From positions 1 to 12,091 of the forward strand of contig DLIT01000045.1 of NCBI GenBank assembly GCA_002483865.1: DNA of 12,091 nt, written 5' to 3'. Positions 1 to 7,723 of the stretch are shown here, piece after piece. Source of the DNA: Brevundimonas sp. UBA7635. Lineage in GTDB: Bacteria > Pseudomonadota > Alphaproteobacteria > Caulobacterales > Caulobacteraceae. Made by a program: the position numbers and the translations under genes. The notes beneath the pieces were generated by a model. It was not told the origin of the DNA, searched no databases, and saw only the letters and a program-made list of their open reading frames with translations. Within the stretch, counting starts at the first letter, position 1. Each line of letters begins with the position of its first letter.

Positions 1-228
1 CACGCCCGAGCGATAGAACATGACCACCGCTACGATCAGCACCAGCAGGACGATGGCACTGACGATCAGAGTGACCGGCGGCGACTTCTGGACCGGGGCG
101 CGACGATCGTCGTAGCCGCGACGCTCGAACAGCAGGTCATCGTCGGTCGGTGGCGTATAGGCACCGCGCTCGCGGCCATGCTGTGAAGCCTGATGGGGAT
201 TGCCCCGGTGATCGTCGTCATAAGACAT
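1..228 (-). CDS. Membrane-anchored protein, probably SPOR-domain protein (N-terminal part only)
   Basis: This is the first 76 codons of a gene that runs off the left edge of the window. The ATG is at 228-226 and begins MSYDDDHRGNPHQ. Residues 1-48 are hydrophilic and rich in Asp, Arg, His and Gln. They are followed by one clear membrane helix at about residues 52-71 (LIVSAIVLLVLIVAVVM) and then FYRSG. The layout is a short cytoplasmic tail, one transmembrane segment and a C-terminal region that would be periplasmic. In many alphaproteobacteria a SPOR (peptidoglycan-binding) protein of this layout follows dgt and argS. The SPOR domain itself lies outside the window, so the name rests on context and topology. 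It is in the same direction as dgt, 78 bp downstream. Only a weak AAAAGG-like ribosome site precedes the ATG. Confidence 0.7.
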   Translation of the reverse strand, partial: MSYDDDHRGNPHQASQHGRERGAYTPPTDDDLLFERRGYDDRRAPVQKSPPVTLIVSAIVLLVLIVAVVMFYRSGV

Positions 229-306
229 GGGTCGCGCCTTTTGGATCGGCCCCGTGCGAATCGGCCCGGGGAAGAGAAGTTTAACCCGCCCCACGCCTCT
301 TTCGAA

Positions 307-1494
307 TCATAGATCCAGCGACAGGTCGAGCCTGAAGACCTTTCCATGGACCTCTATGGCATATCGGTCGGTCATACCGGCGATATAGTCACAGACCGCC
401 CGTGCCCTGAGCATCGGATCCGACGTCATGGCGACGACCGACCATTCGGGCGGCATGACCTCGGGCTCTTCCATGAAGAGATGGAACAGCTGTGACAGGA
501 TACGGCGCGCCTGGCTGCGGGTACGATTGACCCGATAGTGGCGATACATCCGCTCGAAGAGAAAACGACGCAGGACGGCCAGGTCCTGCATCATCGTTTC
601 AGAGAACTGCACCATCATCTGCGGTGCGGTCCGCACGTCCTCGGTCGTAGCGATCTTGTGCTGGGCCAGACGGCGCTCGGTCTCGCCCAGGACGTCATCG
701 ACCATCATGCCGATCATGCGGCGCACCGCTTCCAGGCGTATCATCCGATCGTCAAGCGCCGGCCAGTCCCGCCGCACCTCAGCCAGGCAGGGGCCGATAA
801 GCGGCACTTCAGCCAGGTCTTTCAACGTGAAAAGGCCAGCCTGCACCCCGTCATCGACGTCGTGGTTGTTATAGGCGATGTCGTCGGCAATCGCCGCGCA
901 TTGGGCCTCCAGCGAGGCGAAGGTTTCGAGCCGCAGGTCAAACCCCGCCGATCCGCCCGCCGCATAGGGCAGGACAAAACTCCAGGCCGGCTCACCCAGA
1001 TGATGATCGACCGGGCCGTTGTGCTTGATCACCCCTTCGACGGTTTCCCAGCTCAGGTTCAGGCCGGGAAACTTGGGATAGCGCTTTTCCAGCTCGGTGA
1101 TGACGCGGAAGCTCTGCACATTATGATCAAAGCCACCATAGTCAGCCATCAGTGCCTGAAGCTCGTCCTCGCCCGCGTGGGCAAACGGCGGGTGGCCCAG
1201 GTCATGGGCCAGGGCGATGGTCTCGGCCAAGTCGTCATCCAGACGCAGGGCATGGGCCAGCGACCGGGCGATCTGGGCAACCTCAAGGCTGTGGGTCAGC
1301 CGGGTGCGATAATGGTCGCCCTCATGAGCCACGAAGACCTGGGTCTTTTCTTTCAGGCGACGGAACGCAGTGGCATGGATGATCCGGTCGCGGTCGCGAG
1401 CAAAGGCGGTGCGGGTGCGGCTGGGCGGCTCAAAAACATTGCGTCCCCGGGTGTGGGCGGGGTCTTCGGCATAGGAGGCGCGGGTCTGGCTCAC
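307..1494 (-). CDS. dgt: Deoxyguanosinetriphosphate triphosphohydrolase-like HD protein
   Basis: This is an HD-superfamily dNTP triphosphohydrolase, which cleaves dGTP or other dNTPs to deoxynucleoside and triphosphate in the cytoplasm. Counting from the GTG at 1494 it has 395 residues, the usual length of the shorter dGTPase-like subfamily. The metal ligands are visible: His68 (RTRLTHSLE), His97-Asp98 ([15 protein letters not shown]) and Asp204 ([11 protein letters not shown]). The early [14 protein letters not shown] segment is also typical. An in-frame ATG at 1551 would add 19 residues, and one at 1638 would run into erpA. I prefer GTG 1494 because the family usually starts just before the [12 protein letters not shown] segment, but the ATG at 1551 cannot be excluded. 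It is divergent from erpA. The predicted HD residues are intact. Substrate preference cannot be read from sequence. Confidence 0.9.
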   Translation of the reverse strand: MSQTRASYAEDPAHTRGRNVFEPPSRTRTAFARDRDRIIHATAFRRLKEKTQVFVAHEGDHYRTRLTHSLEVAQIARSLAHALRLDDDLAETIALAHDLGHPPFAHAGEDELQALMADYGGFDHNVQSFRVITELEKRYPKFPGLNLSWETVEGVIKHNGPVDHHLGEPAWSFVLPYAAGGSAGFDLRLETFASLEAQCAAIADDIAYNNHDVDDGVQAGLFTLKDLAEVPLIGPCLAEVRRDWPALDDRMIRLEAVRRMIGMMVDDVLGETERRLAQHKIATTEDVRTAPQMMVQFSETMMQDLAVLRRFLFERMYRHYRVNRTRSQARRILSQLFHLFMEEPEVMPPEWSVVAMTSDPMLRARAVCDYIAGMTDRYAIEVHGKVFRLDLSLDL

Positions 1495-1526
1495 GTCGGC
1501 AGCACTTCTATTCTGTGGACAGGCCT

Positions 1527-1556
1527 TTGCTATGCCTGCTCCCTTCTCCATATAGA
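1527..1556 (+). promoter_or_regulatory. Possible sigma-70-type promoter for erpA
   Basis: TTGCTA at 1527-1532, an 18-bp spacer and TATAGA at 1551-1556 form a plausible -35/-10 pair. The start of transcription would fall near 1562, the GTG of erpA, giving a leaderless or almost leaderless mRNA. AGAGG at 1556-1560 sits too close to the GTG to be an ideal ribosome site. This is a by-eye match in a short divergent gap with no experimental support. Confidence 0.25.
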
Positions 1557-1561
1557 GAGGC

Positions 1562-1951
1562 GTGAGCACCGTCCAATCCACAGAACCGCCCCGCGAGCTT
1601 TCGCTTTCGATTTCGGCCCGTTCGCCCGAAGGCATCACCCTGTCCGAAAGCGCGGCCAGACGCCTGGCTGCCCTGTCCGAGGCCGACGGTCAGCCAGTCA
1701 TGCTGCGCATCGCCGTAGAAGGCGGCGGCTGTTCGGGCTTCCAGTATCAGATGGAGCTGGTTTCGACGGTCAAGGCCGATGATCTGCAGATCAGCCGTGA
1801 CGGCCAGTCCGCCGTGATCGATCCCGTGTCCGTGCCCTTCCTGAAAGGGTCCGAGATCGCCTTCGTGGACGAACTGGCCGGTGCCCAGTTTGTGATCCGC
1901 AACCCCAACGCTGCCTCCAGCTGCGGCTGCGGCGTCAGCTTCTCGATCTAA
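1562..1951 (+). CDS. erpA: A-type iron-sulfur carrier / insertion protein (HesB/IscA family)
   Basis: This is a 129-residue HesB/IscA/ErpA-family protein that carries Fe-S clusters, or iron for them, to apoproteins in the cytoplasm. The three conserved cysteines are present: Cys57 in [10 protein letters not shown], and Cys121 and Cys123 in the C-terminal [11 protein letters not shown]. Residues 24-129 are the conserved core. The first 20 or so residues ([15 protein letters not shown]) are a variable extension. The start is a GTG at 1562, and the next in-frame Met is inside the core, so this start is the best available. It is divergent from dgt, a pairing common in alphaproteobacteria, and its -10-like element abuts the start. 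ErpA is the likely family member given the dgt neighbour, but IscA or SufA cannot be separated with certainty from sequence alone. Confidence 0.9.
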   Translation: MSTVQSTEPPRELSLSISARSPEGITLSESAARRLAALSEADGQPVMLRIAVEGGGCSGFQYQMELVSTVKADDLQISRDGQSAVIDPVSVPFLKGSEIAFVDELAGAQFVIRNPNAASSCGCGVSFSI

Positions 1952-1954
1952 ATA

Positions 1955-2497
1955 TCAGGCCTGGCCGCCGAGCGCCTTGATGATGGCCGCGTTGAAGGCC
2001 GGGATATCGTCGGGATTGCGGCTGGTGATCAGATTGCCGTCGATGACCACCGCCCGGTCTTCAACCTTGCCGCCCGCGTTCGACAGGTCCGTTCGGATAC
2101 TGTTGTAGCCGGTCAGACTGCGGCCCTCGACGACGCCTGCCTCGACCAGCAGCCAGGGGGCGTGGCAGATGGCCGCGACGGGTCGGTCATCGGCAAAGAA
2201 GGCTTTGACGAAATTGACTGCAGCCTTATCGGCTCGCAACAGATCAGGGTTGGCCACCCCGCCCGGCAAGACCAGGGCGTCATATCGGCTGGCATCGGCC
2301 TGATCGAGCGCGACGTCCACATTGATCTGCTCGCCAGGTGTCAGATGCTCGAAGCCCTGGATGGTGCCAGCCTTGAGCGAAACAATCTCGACGGTCGCTC
2401 CCTCGCTCTTCAGAGCTTTGACCGGCTCGATCAGTTCGATCTGTTCCACGCCGTCTGTCGCCAGTACGGCCACGGTTTTTCCGCTCAGTTTTGCCAT
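1955..2497 (-). CDS. DJ-1/PfpI family protein (YhbO / general stress protein 18 type)
   Basis: This 180-residue protein is of the type-1 glutamine amidotransferase-like DJ-1/PfpI superfamily. The nucleophile elbow is AAICHAPWLL, with Cys111 and the adjacent His112. The acidic partner is Glu18 in the ATDGVEQIEL segment, and VLPGG at 76-80 and TSRNPDDIPAF near the C terminus are typical. Homologues are called protease, deglycase or glyoxalase-like stress proteins, and their true substrates are debated, so only a general role in carbonyl or oxidative stress is inferred. The ATG at 2497 is preceded by GGAGAAG, a good ribosome site. It converges with erpA, with only 3 bp between the stop codons. 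It is divergent from the zinc peptidase gene, with about 145 bp between starts. Confidence 0.9.
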   Translation of the reverse strand: MAKLSGKTVAVLATDGVEQIELIEPVKALKSEGATVEIVSLKAGTIQGFEHLTPGEQINVDVALDQADASRYDALVLPGGVANPDLLRADKAAVNFVKAFFADDRPVAAICHAPWLLVEAGVVEGRSLTGYNSIRTDLSNAGGKVEDRAVVIDGNLITSRNPDDIPAFNAAIIKALGGQA

Positions 2498-2631
2498 CGG
2501 TTCTTCTCCGCTGCGGGGATCGACTGCCCTTAATACCTGCGGCTGCCCATGGGTTGCGGCATAGCTTTGGAGACAGTTCTACGCTTGCCAAGCGCCGAAT
2601 TGGGCCTAGCCTTCGGGGCAGAGTCATATCT

Positions 2632-2636
2632 GGAGG
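2632..2636 (+). promoter_or_regulatory. Ribosome binding site deciding the start of the zinc metallopeptidase gene
   Basis: GGAGG lies 6 nt before the ATG at 2643 and directly abuts an earlier in-frame ATG at 2637. The spacing favours 2643. The resulting N terminus MRWQGGRRGGGIEDRRG also matches the family pattern. Confidence 0.7.
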
Positions 2637-2642
2637 ATGGCC

Positions 2643-3491
2643 ATGCGTTGGCAGGGTGGACGTCGCGGTGGCGGCATCGAGGATCGACGTGGCATGGGCG
2701 GGGCGGCCGCAGGCGGCGGGATCGGCGTCATGGTTCTGGCGGCCATCGGCTATTTCGTCTTTGGCATCGACCCCAGCACCACGACCCAGCTGGCCAGCCA
2801 GTTCGGCGGCGCGGGTCAGGGCGAACAGCAGGGCCAGATGGGCTCGCCCGAGGATCAGGCCGGTCACTTTGTCGAAGTCATCGGCACCAGTGTGAACGAG
2901 GTCTGGAAGACCAGGCTGCAGGGCTATACCGCGCCGACCACCGTGCTCTACGAACAGGGCACCCAGACCGGTTGCGGCTTTGGCCAGTCGGCCATGGGGC
3001 CCTTCTACTGCCCCGCTGACCAGAAGGTTTACCTCGATCTCAGCTTCTGGCGCGAGATGGAGACCAAGCTGGGCGCTTCGGGCGCGGACTTTGCCAAGGC
3101 CTATGTCATCGCCCACGAATATGGCCACCACGTCCAGACCCTGACCGGGGCCACCCAGCAGGTCCAGCGCGCCCAGCAGTCGGCCCGCTCACAGGCCGAG
3201 GGCAACCGCTATTCGGTAGCGCTGGAGCTTCAGGCCGACTGCTATGCAGGCGTCTGGGCCGCCAATGCAGCGGCGGTTTCCAATGGCCAGGTGGCCCTTG
3301 AACCCGGCGATCTGGAAGAGGGCATGAAGACGGCCCAGGCCATCGGCGACGATGCCCTGCAAAGCCGTGGCGGTGGCCGCGTCTCGCCCGAAAGCTTTAC
3401 CCATGGCACCTCGGCCCAGCGGGTTGAATGGCTGCAGCGCGGCTATCAGACCGGCGATCCCGCCGCTTGCGACACCTTCCGCAACCTCTGA
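2643..3491 (+). CDS. YpfJ-type neutral zinc metallopeptidase, membrane anchored
   Basis: This 282-residue protein belongs to the putative neutral zinc metallopeptidase family (YpfJ/KPN_02809 type). It has a short basic N terminus (MRWQGGRRGGGIEDRRG), one transmembrane helix at about 22-41 and a disordered Gly/Gln linker to about 70. The peptidase domain follows and would face the periplasm. The zinc motif is HEYGH at 158-162, with His158 and His162 as ligands and Glu159 as catalytic base. The ELQADCYAG segment (about 195-202) probably supplies the third ligand. Cys111 and Cys123 (CGFGQSAMGPFYCP) may pair as a disulfide. The natural substrate is not known in the family. Its stop codon abuts the stop of the convergent gene with no bases between. 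All expected catalytic residues are present. Confidence 0.93.
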   Translation: MRWQGGRRGGGIEDRRGMGGAAAGGGIGVMVLAAIGYFVFGIDPSTTTQLASQFGGAGQGEQQGQMGSPEDQAGHFVEVIGTSVNEVWKTRLQGYTAPTTVLYEQGTQTGCGFGQSAMGPFYCPADQKVYLDLSFWREMETKLGASGADFAKAYVIAHEYGHHVQTLTGATQQVQRAQQSARSQAEGNRYSVALELQADCYAGVWAANAAAVSNGQVALEPGDLEEGMKTAQAIGDDALQSRGGGRVSPESFTHGTSAQRVEWLQRGYQTGDPAACDTFRNL

Positions 3492-4433
3492 TCAACCGAC
3501 CGTCAGGTCCAGTTCACCCGACTGATGCAACCGCCCCCGGCCAAGGTCGAGGGCGACCTGTCGGCCAGCAAAGGCCGCCATGCCAAGCAGGGCCTGCGGA
3601 TAGTTGGGCAGAGGCGAGTCGGCAAAGACATGTACCTGAACGTCGCGCCACAGCGCCTGGTCAAAGGTCATGGTCTGGGCCTGGATCATCCGCGCCCGGG
3701 CCACGCCGCCCAGCACGATGCTGGCCCCGCTGCGCTCCTCACGCCCGTCCAGAAGCCCCGCCGTCGTGGCCGTGCCTTCGCTCAGGGCAATCAGGGCCGA
3801 AAAGCCGGTGTCGATGACCGCCTCGATCACCGCCCCCTCCAGTGACACCTCGGTCGTCAGGGCCGTGCCCTTGCGGCTCACCTCAACCGGCTGGTGGCCC
3901 GCCGTCGGGATCCAGGTTTCGGGATCCACCAGCCGGAGACGCTGCCGCTCCATATCCAACTCAAGGATGGCTGCGTTGAACAGGTCCTGACCCAGCACGA
4001 CCTGGGCCCCCAGCCCCGCCTCGGTCGCCAGCGGTCCAAGGTCCAGAATGGCAGTGCGCAGTTGCGGCACATGCAACTGGCCAACAGTCAGGTCCAGGGT
4101 CACGCCGCGTCCCGCCTGGGGCTGCCCCCCCACGCCATAGGCCACCAGGGGCATGTCAAACCCCTGACCCAGACCAAGCTCGGTCACCAGGTCGCGGTCG
4201 ATCACCGAATACTGGGCCCCCGTATCAACCAATGCCGTGACGGCACGCCCGCCTATCTTGATCTGGACCGTCGGCACGGTCGCACGGCGCGAGGCAAAGG
4301 GCAGCCAACCGCTACCGCCGGGACCAAAGCTCAGCTTGGGACGCTTCCACAGCAGGTTGTCCTTGAGCCAGAGGCCACCGCCCACCGCAGCGGCCAGACC
4401 CGCAGCGCGAAGCAGGAAGGTTCGACGTCTCAT
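3492..4433 (-). CDS. Tat-exported aspartic protease with two retropepsin-like domains
   Basis: This 313-residue protein starts with a twin-arginine-like signal (RRRTFLLRAAGLAAAVGGG), predicting export to the periplasm or anchoring in the membrane. Two retropepsin-type active-site motifs follow: VDTGAQYSVID with Asp70, and IDTGFSALIAL with Asp208. Each is followed about 75 residues later by a hydrophobic-hydrophobic-Gly element (VVLG near 146-149 and LLG in the PQALLGMAAF segment). The protein therefore looks like two tandem clan-AA aspartyl-protease halves that could form one active site within a single chain. Family knowledge supports the protease label; the substrate is unknown. The ATG at 4433 is the natural start because it heads the Tat signal. 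The gene is convergent with, and immediately abuts, the zinc metallopeptidase gene. It is divergent from thrC. Confidence 0.8.
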   Translation of the reverse strand: MRRRTFLLRAAGLAAAVGGGLWLKDNLLWKRPKLSFGPGGSGWLPFASRRATVPTVQIKIGGRAVTALVDTGAQYSVIDRDLVTELGLGQGFDMPLVAYGVGGQPQAGRGVTLDLTVGQLHVPQLRTAILDLGPLATEAGLGAQVVLGQDLFNAAILELDMERQRLRLVDPETWIPTAGHQPVEVSRKGTALTTEVSLEGAVIEAVIDTGFSALIALSEGTATTAGLLDGREERSGASIVLGGVARARMIQAQTMTFDQALWRDVQVHVFADSPLPNYPQALLGMAAFAGRQVALDLGRGRLHQSGELDLTVG

Positions 4434-4474
4434 GCTCCTGACATGGCGCGTTCTGCTCCCCGACGCCAGCCCCT

Positions 4475-4489
4475 CAGGTGCCGCACCTG
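4475..4489. repeat. Short perfect dyad upstream of thrC
   Basis: CAGGTG and CACCTG are separated by CCG in the gap between the divergent aspartic-protease and thrC genes, about 97 bp before the thrC start. The symmetry could be a regulator site, but nothing else supports this and a 6-bp dyad is expected by chance in GC-rich DNA. Confidence 0.25.
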
Positions 4490-4585
4490 CACCGACGCAC
4501 GGTCATTGCCTCAGTTCGCGGCATTCTCCTTCGCAGGCGCAAAAAATTCATGACGAGACGGAATTCCGTGGTTAGAAACAGCGTC

Positions 4586-5974
4586 ATGACTGCTTCCCCT
4601 GATCGCTACCTTTCAACGCGCGGCGAAGTCGCCGAGACCAGTTTTGCCGACGCCCTGCTGCGCGGCATCGCGCCCGATGGCGGCCTCTATATGCCGGGTG
4701 CCTGGCCCAGACTGTCCCGCGACGCAACCATGCCGGGGCGCAGCTATGCCGAAATCGCGCGCGAAGCCATGTCACCCTTCATCGGTAACGCCCTGCCCTC
4801 CGGTGCCCTGGACCGGGCACTGGAGCGTCTGGTCAAGGGATTCGACCATCCGCTGGTGACGCCGCTGGTCGAGTTGGAACCGGGCCTGTTCGTGCTGGAA
4901 CTGTTTCATGGCCCCACTGCCGCCTTCAAGGATCTGGCCATGCAGTTGGTCGCGGCCTTGTCGGACGAAGCCCTGAAGGCAACCGGCGAGACCCTGACCT
5001 TGCTGACCGCTACCAGCGGCGATACGGGCGCGGCCGCCGTTCGCGCCTTTGCCGGGGCCGAGCGGATCAAGCTGATCGTCCTGCACCCGCTCGACCGCGT
5101 CTCGCCGGTTCAGCGCAGGCAGATGACCACGGTCCAGGCCGACAATGTCCTGAACCTGGCCGTGCGCGGCGACTTTGACGACTGCCAGCGGCTGGTGAAG
5201 TTTCTGCTGGCCCAGGAGAGTCTGCGCGAAGGTCAGCGGCTGTCGTCGGTCAACTCGATCAACTGGGGCCGACTGGCGGGCCAGATCCCCTACTACATCT
5301 CGGCCACGGCCCAGTTGGGTCAAGCGGCAACCTTTGTCGTGCCGACCGGCAACTTCGGTGATGCCTTCGCTGGCATCGCGGCAAGAAGGATGGGCCTGCC
5401 AACCTGTGGCGTCGTCGCCGCCGTCAACCAGAACGACGCCCTGGCCCGCGCCATCAATGACGGCGTCTATGCCCGCCGCCCAGCCGCGGAAAGCGGCAGC
5501 GTCTCGATGGATGTCCAGGCCCCTTCGAACTTCGAGCGCTTGGTTTTCGAGGCCTCGGGCCGCGATGCTGGGACGACCCGGACGATCTTCGAGACCTTTG
5601 CCCGCGATGGCAGCGTGACGCTGTCGGATGAGCTGCTCCGGGCCTTGCGCGCCGAGGTTTCGGCCGTTTCGATCGATGAGGACACGACCAGGGCCGAGAT
5701 TGCCCACGCTCATACCGCATGGGGCCGCGTGGTCTGCCCGCACACGGCGGTGGCCCTGGCGGCCGCTCGAAGTCTGCCCCGCAATGACGGGCCCATCGTG
5801 GCTCTGTCCACCGCCCATCCCTCGAAGTTCGGCCGCTTCGTTTCGGACGTTCTGGATCAGGAGCTAGAACCGGCTCCGGTCATTCGCGCTTTGGGTGAAC
5901 AGGCTGAGCGCCTGACCATCGTGGATAATCGCGATGAAGTCGTGCTGGATGCGGTGCGCAGCTTTACCCGCTGA
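4586..5974 (+). CDS. thrC: Threonine synthase
   Basis: This PLP-dependent enzyme converts O-phosphohomoserine to L-threonine and phosphate, the last step of threonine synthesis, in the cytoplasm. From the ATG at 4586 it has 462 residues, normal for the longer bacterial/fungal type. It opens with YLSTRGEVAETSFADALLRG, the family's N-terminal signature. The PLP lysine is Lys115 in FHGPTAAFKDLAMQ, and the phosphate-binding loop TSGDTG is at 143-148. The VPTGNFGDAFAG segment is also diagnostic. Upstream in-frame ATGs at 4550 and 4478 would add 12 or 36 residues that do not resemble the family. No start has a strong ribosome site (GGTTAGAAACAGC precedes 4586). It stands alone, convergent with the DUF4908-like gene. 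Confidence 0.95.
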   Translation: MTASPDRYLSTRGEVAETSFADALLRGIAPDGGLYMPGAWPRLSRDATMPGRSYAEIAREAMSPFIGNALPSGALDRALERLVKGFDHPLVTPLVELEPGLFVLELFHGPTAAFKDLAMQLVAALSDEALKATGETLTLLTATSGDTGAAAVRAFAGAERIKLIVLHPLDRVSPVQRRQMTTVQADNVLNLAVRGDFDDCQRLVKFLLAQESLREGQRLSSVNSINWGRLAGQIPYYISATAQLGQAATFVVPTGNFGDAFAGIAARRMGLPTCGVVAAVNQNDALARAINDGVYARRPAAESGSVSMDVQAPSNFERLVFEASGRDAGTTRTIFETFARDGSVTLSDELLRALRAEVSAVSIDEDTTRAEIAHAHTAWGRVVCPHTAVALAAARSLPRNDGPIVALSTAHPSKFGRFVSDVLDQELEPAPVIRALGEQAERLTIVDNRDEVVLDAVRSFTR

Positions 5975-6016
5975 CGTCAGCCAAGGCCTGCCGCGCGTCT
6001 GCAGACGCCGGCCTGC

Positions 6017-6844
6017 CTATTCCTGGGGAATGATAGCGCGGATCACGCGGGCCGAGGACGGACGCCCGGCAATACCCCGACGCGGATCAACCACGATGCG
6101 CAGGTCGCCGTTATAATAGCTGACGGTAGCGCGGCTGCCTTCGACGATGGTGATGCTGCGCAGCCGGTCCAGGAAAGGTCGGGCGCTGGGTGAACGGGCG
6201 ATACGGATAACCGCATCCGTCGTCACAATCAGGGCTTCGATGCACAGGGCGACCGACTGCTCGCCATCGACATTGATGCGCACCAGCCGTCCGACGTGTT
6301 CGCTGACCATCCCGCTGCGGCGCGTCATCAGATTGAACATCTGGACCGGCCCCAGCGACGGTGGTGCCAGGTTGATGGCCGGACCGACCTGTGAGGCGGG
6401 TGATCCACCCGGATGACGGCTGGTATAGACGGTGATGGCCCCGCTGGCCGTCACGCGCAGGACCTGGTTGCCCGCATCATTGCGATAGACCGTCGTGCCC
6501 CTGGGGGCCGATGACGGGCGCAGCGCCCAGGTCTCATTGGTGTTTTCGAAGCGAAGCAGGGTGACCGAGCCTTCGCGTCCCAGATGGAAAGACTGGCCGG
6601 TCTCAGAGACATAGCGGCCGGGCGATGGCACGGTCCGCGTCACCGACTGGTCGCGGATGGTTCGGCTCTGCTCCATCTGGGCGTTGCTGCGGACCTGGGC
6701 CATCGAGGGGGTCGCACAGGACAGGGCGACCACTGCCGTGAGCACAGCAGCGCCAAAGCCAATGCCCCTCCCCGCCCCGCTATGTGGCGATGGGAAGGCG
6801 AAGCAGAGCGGGTTCTCCGCAAAAACTTCGGCTGTCACTGTCAT
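6017..6844 (-). CDS. Exported protein of unknown function, resembling the DUF4908 family
   Basis: This 275-residue predicted exported protein has a hydrophobic core at about 29-44 (IGFGAAVLTAVVALSC) and a likely signal-peptidase site after PSMA at 49, giving a mature start QVRSNAQMEQ. The n-region is unusually long (about 25 residues) and almost uncharged, so the true start may differ, but no better ATG or GTG exists downstream. The mature part is rich in beta-prone segments and contains YVSETGQSFHLGREG, LRFENTNETWAL and YYNGDLRIVVDPRRG. It resembles DUF4908 proteins of Caulobacter and Brevundimonas; this is from memory of the family and should be checked. No function is known and no catalytic motif is visible. 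It lies 49 bp downstream of phaB on the same strand. It has no Shine-Dalgarno sequence before its ATG. Confidence 0.75.
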   Translation of the reverse strand: MTVTAEVFAENPLCFAFPSPHSGAGRGIGFGAAVLTAVVALSCATPSMAQVRSNAQMEQSRTIRDQSVTRTVPSPGRYVSETGQSFHLGREGSVTLLRFENTNETWALRPSSAPRGTTVYRNDAGNQVLRVTASGAITVYTSRHPGGSPASQVGPAINLAPPSLGPVQMFNLMTRRSGMVSEHVGRLVRINVDGEQSVALCIEALIVTTDAVIRIARSPSARPFLDRLRSITIVEGSRATVSYYNGDLRIVVDPRRGIAGRPSSARVIRAIIPQE

Positions 6845-6854
6845 AAATATAAGT

Positions 6855-6860
6855 TTTATA
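6855..6860 (-). promoter_or_regulatory. Possible -10 element for the DUF4908-like gene
   Basis: The minus strand reads TATAAA, 10 nt before the ATG at 6844, inside a strikingly AT-rich patch (6841-6860) of an otherwise GC-rich region. A start 6-8 nt downstream would give a leader of only a few bases, which would fit the missing ribosome site. No good -35 is visible. Confidence 0.25.
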
Positions 6861-6893
6861 CGGCCGAGCGGCAGATTTTAGGCGATACGGCTG

Positions 6894-7619
6894 TCATCCG
6901 ACCAGGTACTGCCCGCCGTTGAGCGACAAGGTGCATCCTGTGACATATCCGGCACGCTCCCCTGCCAGCCAGGACACCATGTCGGCGATCTCCTCGCCGC
7001 GCCCCAGACGTCCGACCGGGATCTGGCTGATGATGGCGTCCAGGACCTTCTGGTCCATGGCCCCGACCATCTCGGTGTCGATATAGCCCGGCGCGATACA
7101 GTTGACCGTCACACCCTTGCGGGCATTTTCCAGGGCCAGAGCCTTGGTAAAGCCGATCATGCCGGCCTTGGCCGCCGAATAATTGGTCTGGCCGATCTGG
7201 CCCTTCTGGCCATTGATCGAGGAAATGTTGACGATCCGGCCAAAGCCCCGGTCACGCATGCCGTTGATAACCTGGCGGGTCATGTTGAACACGCTGTCCA
7301 TGTTGACCCGGATCACGTCGGACCACTGCTCGCTGCTCATCTTGTGGAAGAAGCCGTCGCGGGTGATGCCAGCATTGTTGATCAGCACGTCAACCGGCCC
7401 CAGCTCGGCCTCGACCTGCTGGACCGCACGGGTGCAGTCGTCGAACAGGCCGACATTGCCCTTGACCACCATGACGCCCAGTTCGCGGGCCGTGGCCGCG
7501 GCGGCCTCGTCATTGCCTGAATAGCCCGCAGCGACCTGCATGCCGTCTTCACGAAGGCGTTGGACAATGGCCTTGCCAATGCCGCGCGTTCCACCCGTTA
7601 CCAGTGCCACTCGACCCAT
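6894..7619 (-). CDS. phbB: Acetoacetyl-CoA reductase (short-chain dehydrogenase)
   Basis: This enzyme reduces acetoacetyl-CoA to (R)-3-hydroxybutyryl-CoA, usually with NADPH, supplying monomer for polyhydroxybutyrate. The 241 residues match the PhaB/PhbB length. The cofactor loop TGGTRGIG is at 8-15 and NNAG at 81-84. The catalytic set is Asn106 (RVNMDSVF), Ser134 (NISSINGQKGQIGQTNYSAAKAG, read in parts), Tyr147 and Lys151. The NGQKGQIGQ stretch, GRIVNISS and the C-terminal LSLNGGQYL are hallmarks of PhbB rather than FabG. A strong GGGGAGG site lies 7 nt before the ATG at 7619. No thiolase or PHB synthase gene is in the window, so phaA and phaC must be elsewhere if the pathway exists. The gene follows the ADH on the same strand after a 104-bp gap. 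Confidence 0.92.
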   Translation of the reverse strand: MGRVALVTGGTRGIGKAIVQRLREDGMQVAAGYSGNDEAAAATARELGVMVVKGNVGLFDDCTRAVQQVEAELGPVDVLINNAGITRDGFFHKMSSEQWSDVIRVNMDSVFNMTRQVINGMRDRGFGRIVNISSINGQKGQIGQTNYSAAKAGMIGFTKALALENARKGVTVNCIAPGYIDTEMVGAMDQKVLDAIISQIPVGRLGRGEEIADMVSWLAGERAGYVTGCTLSLNGGQYLVG

Positions 7620-7670
7620 CGAAAACCTCCCCTGTTTCCAGTACCGTTTCGTCGGTTACGGAACCTGAAC

Positions 7671-7689
7671 CCTTACCCCTGCCGTAAGG
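7671..7689. repeat. Dyad between the ADH stop and phbB
   Basis: CCTTAC and GTAAGG are separated by seven bases (CCCTGCC). It lies just downstream of the minus-strand ADH gene. It could form a weak hairpin ending that transcript, but it is not followed by a T-run, so a terminator role is uncertain. Confidence 0.3.
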
Positions 7690-7723
7690 CATAGCGTGGG
7701 AGATGCTGACCGAGAAGGCCTGC

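Noticed and set aside
66..347. Open frame of 93 codons on the minus strand across the dgt / left-edge gap
   Set aside because: It is out of frame with both neighbours, overlaps the better-supported membrane-protein start at 228 and the end of dgt, and its Arg/Ser-rich translation has no recognisable features.
538..1782. 414-codon plus-strand open frame opposite dgt and into erpA
   Set aside because: It is an antisense shadow of dgt in GC-rich DNA. The HD motifs are on the minus strand, and the frame overlaps erpA out of frame.
2280..3131. 283-codon minus-strand open frame
   Set aside because: It is antisense to the zinc metallopeptidase and out of frame with the PfpI gene, both of which carry clear family motifs.
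4772..5818. 348-codon minus-strand open frame opposite thrC
   Set aside because: It is a long antisense shadow of thrC, rich in Gln, Gly and Arg with no domain; thrC motifs are unambiguous.
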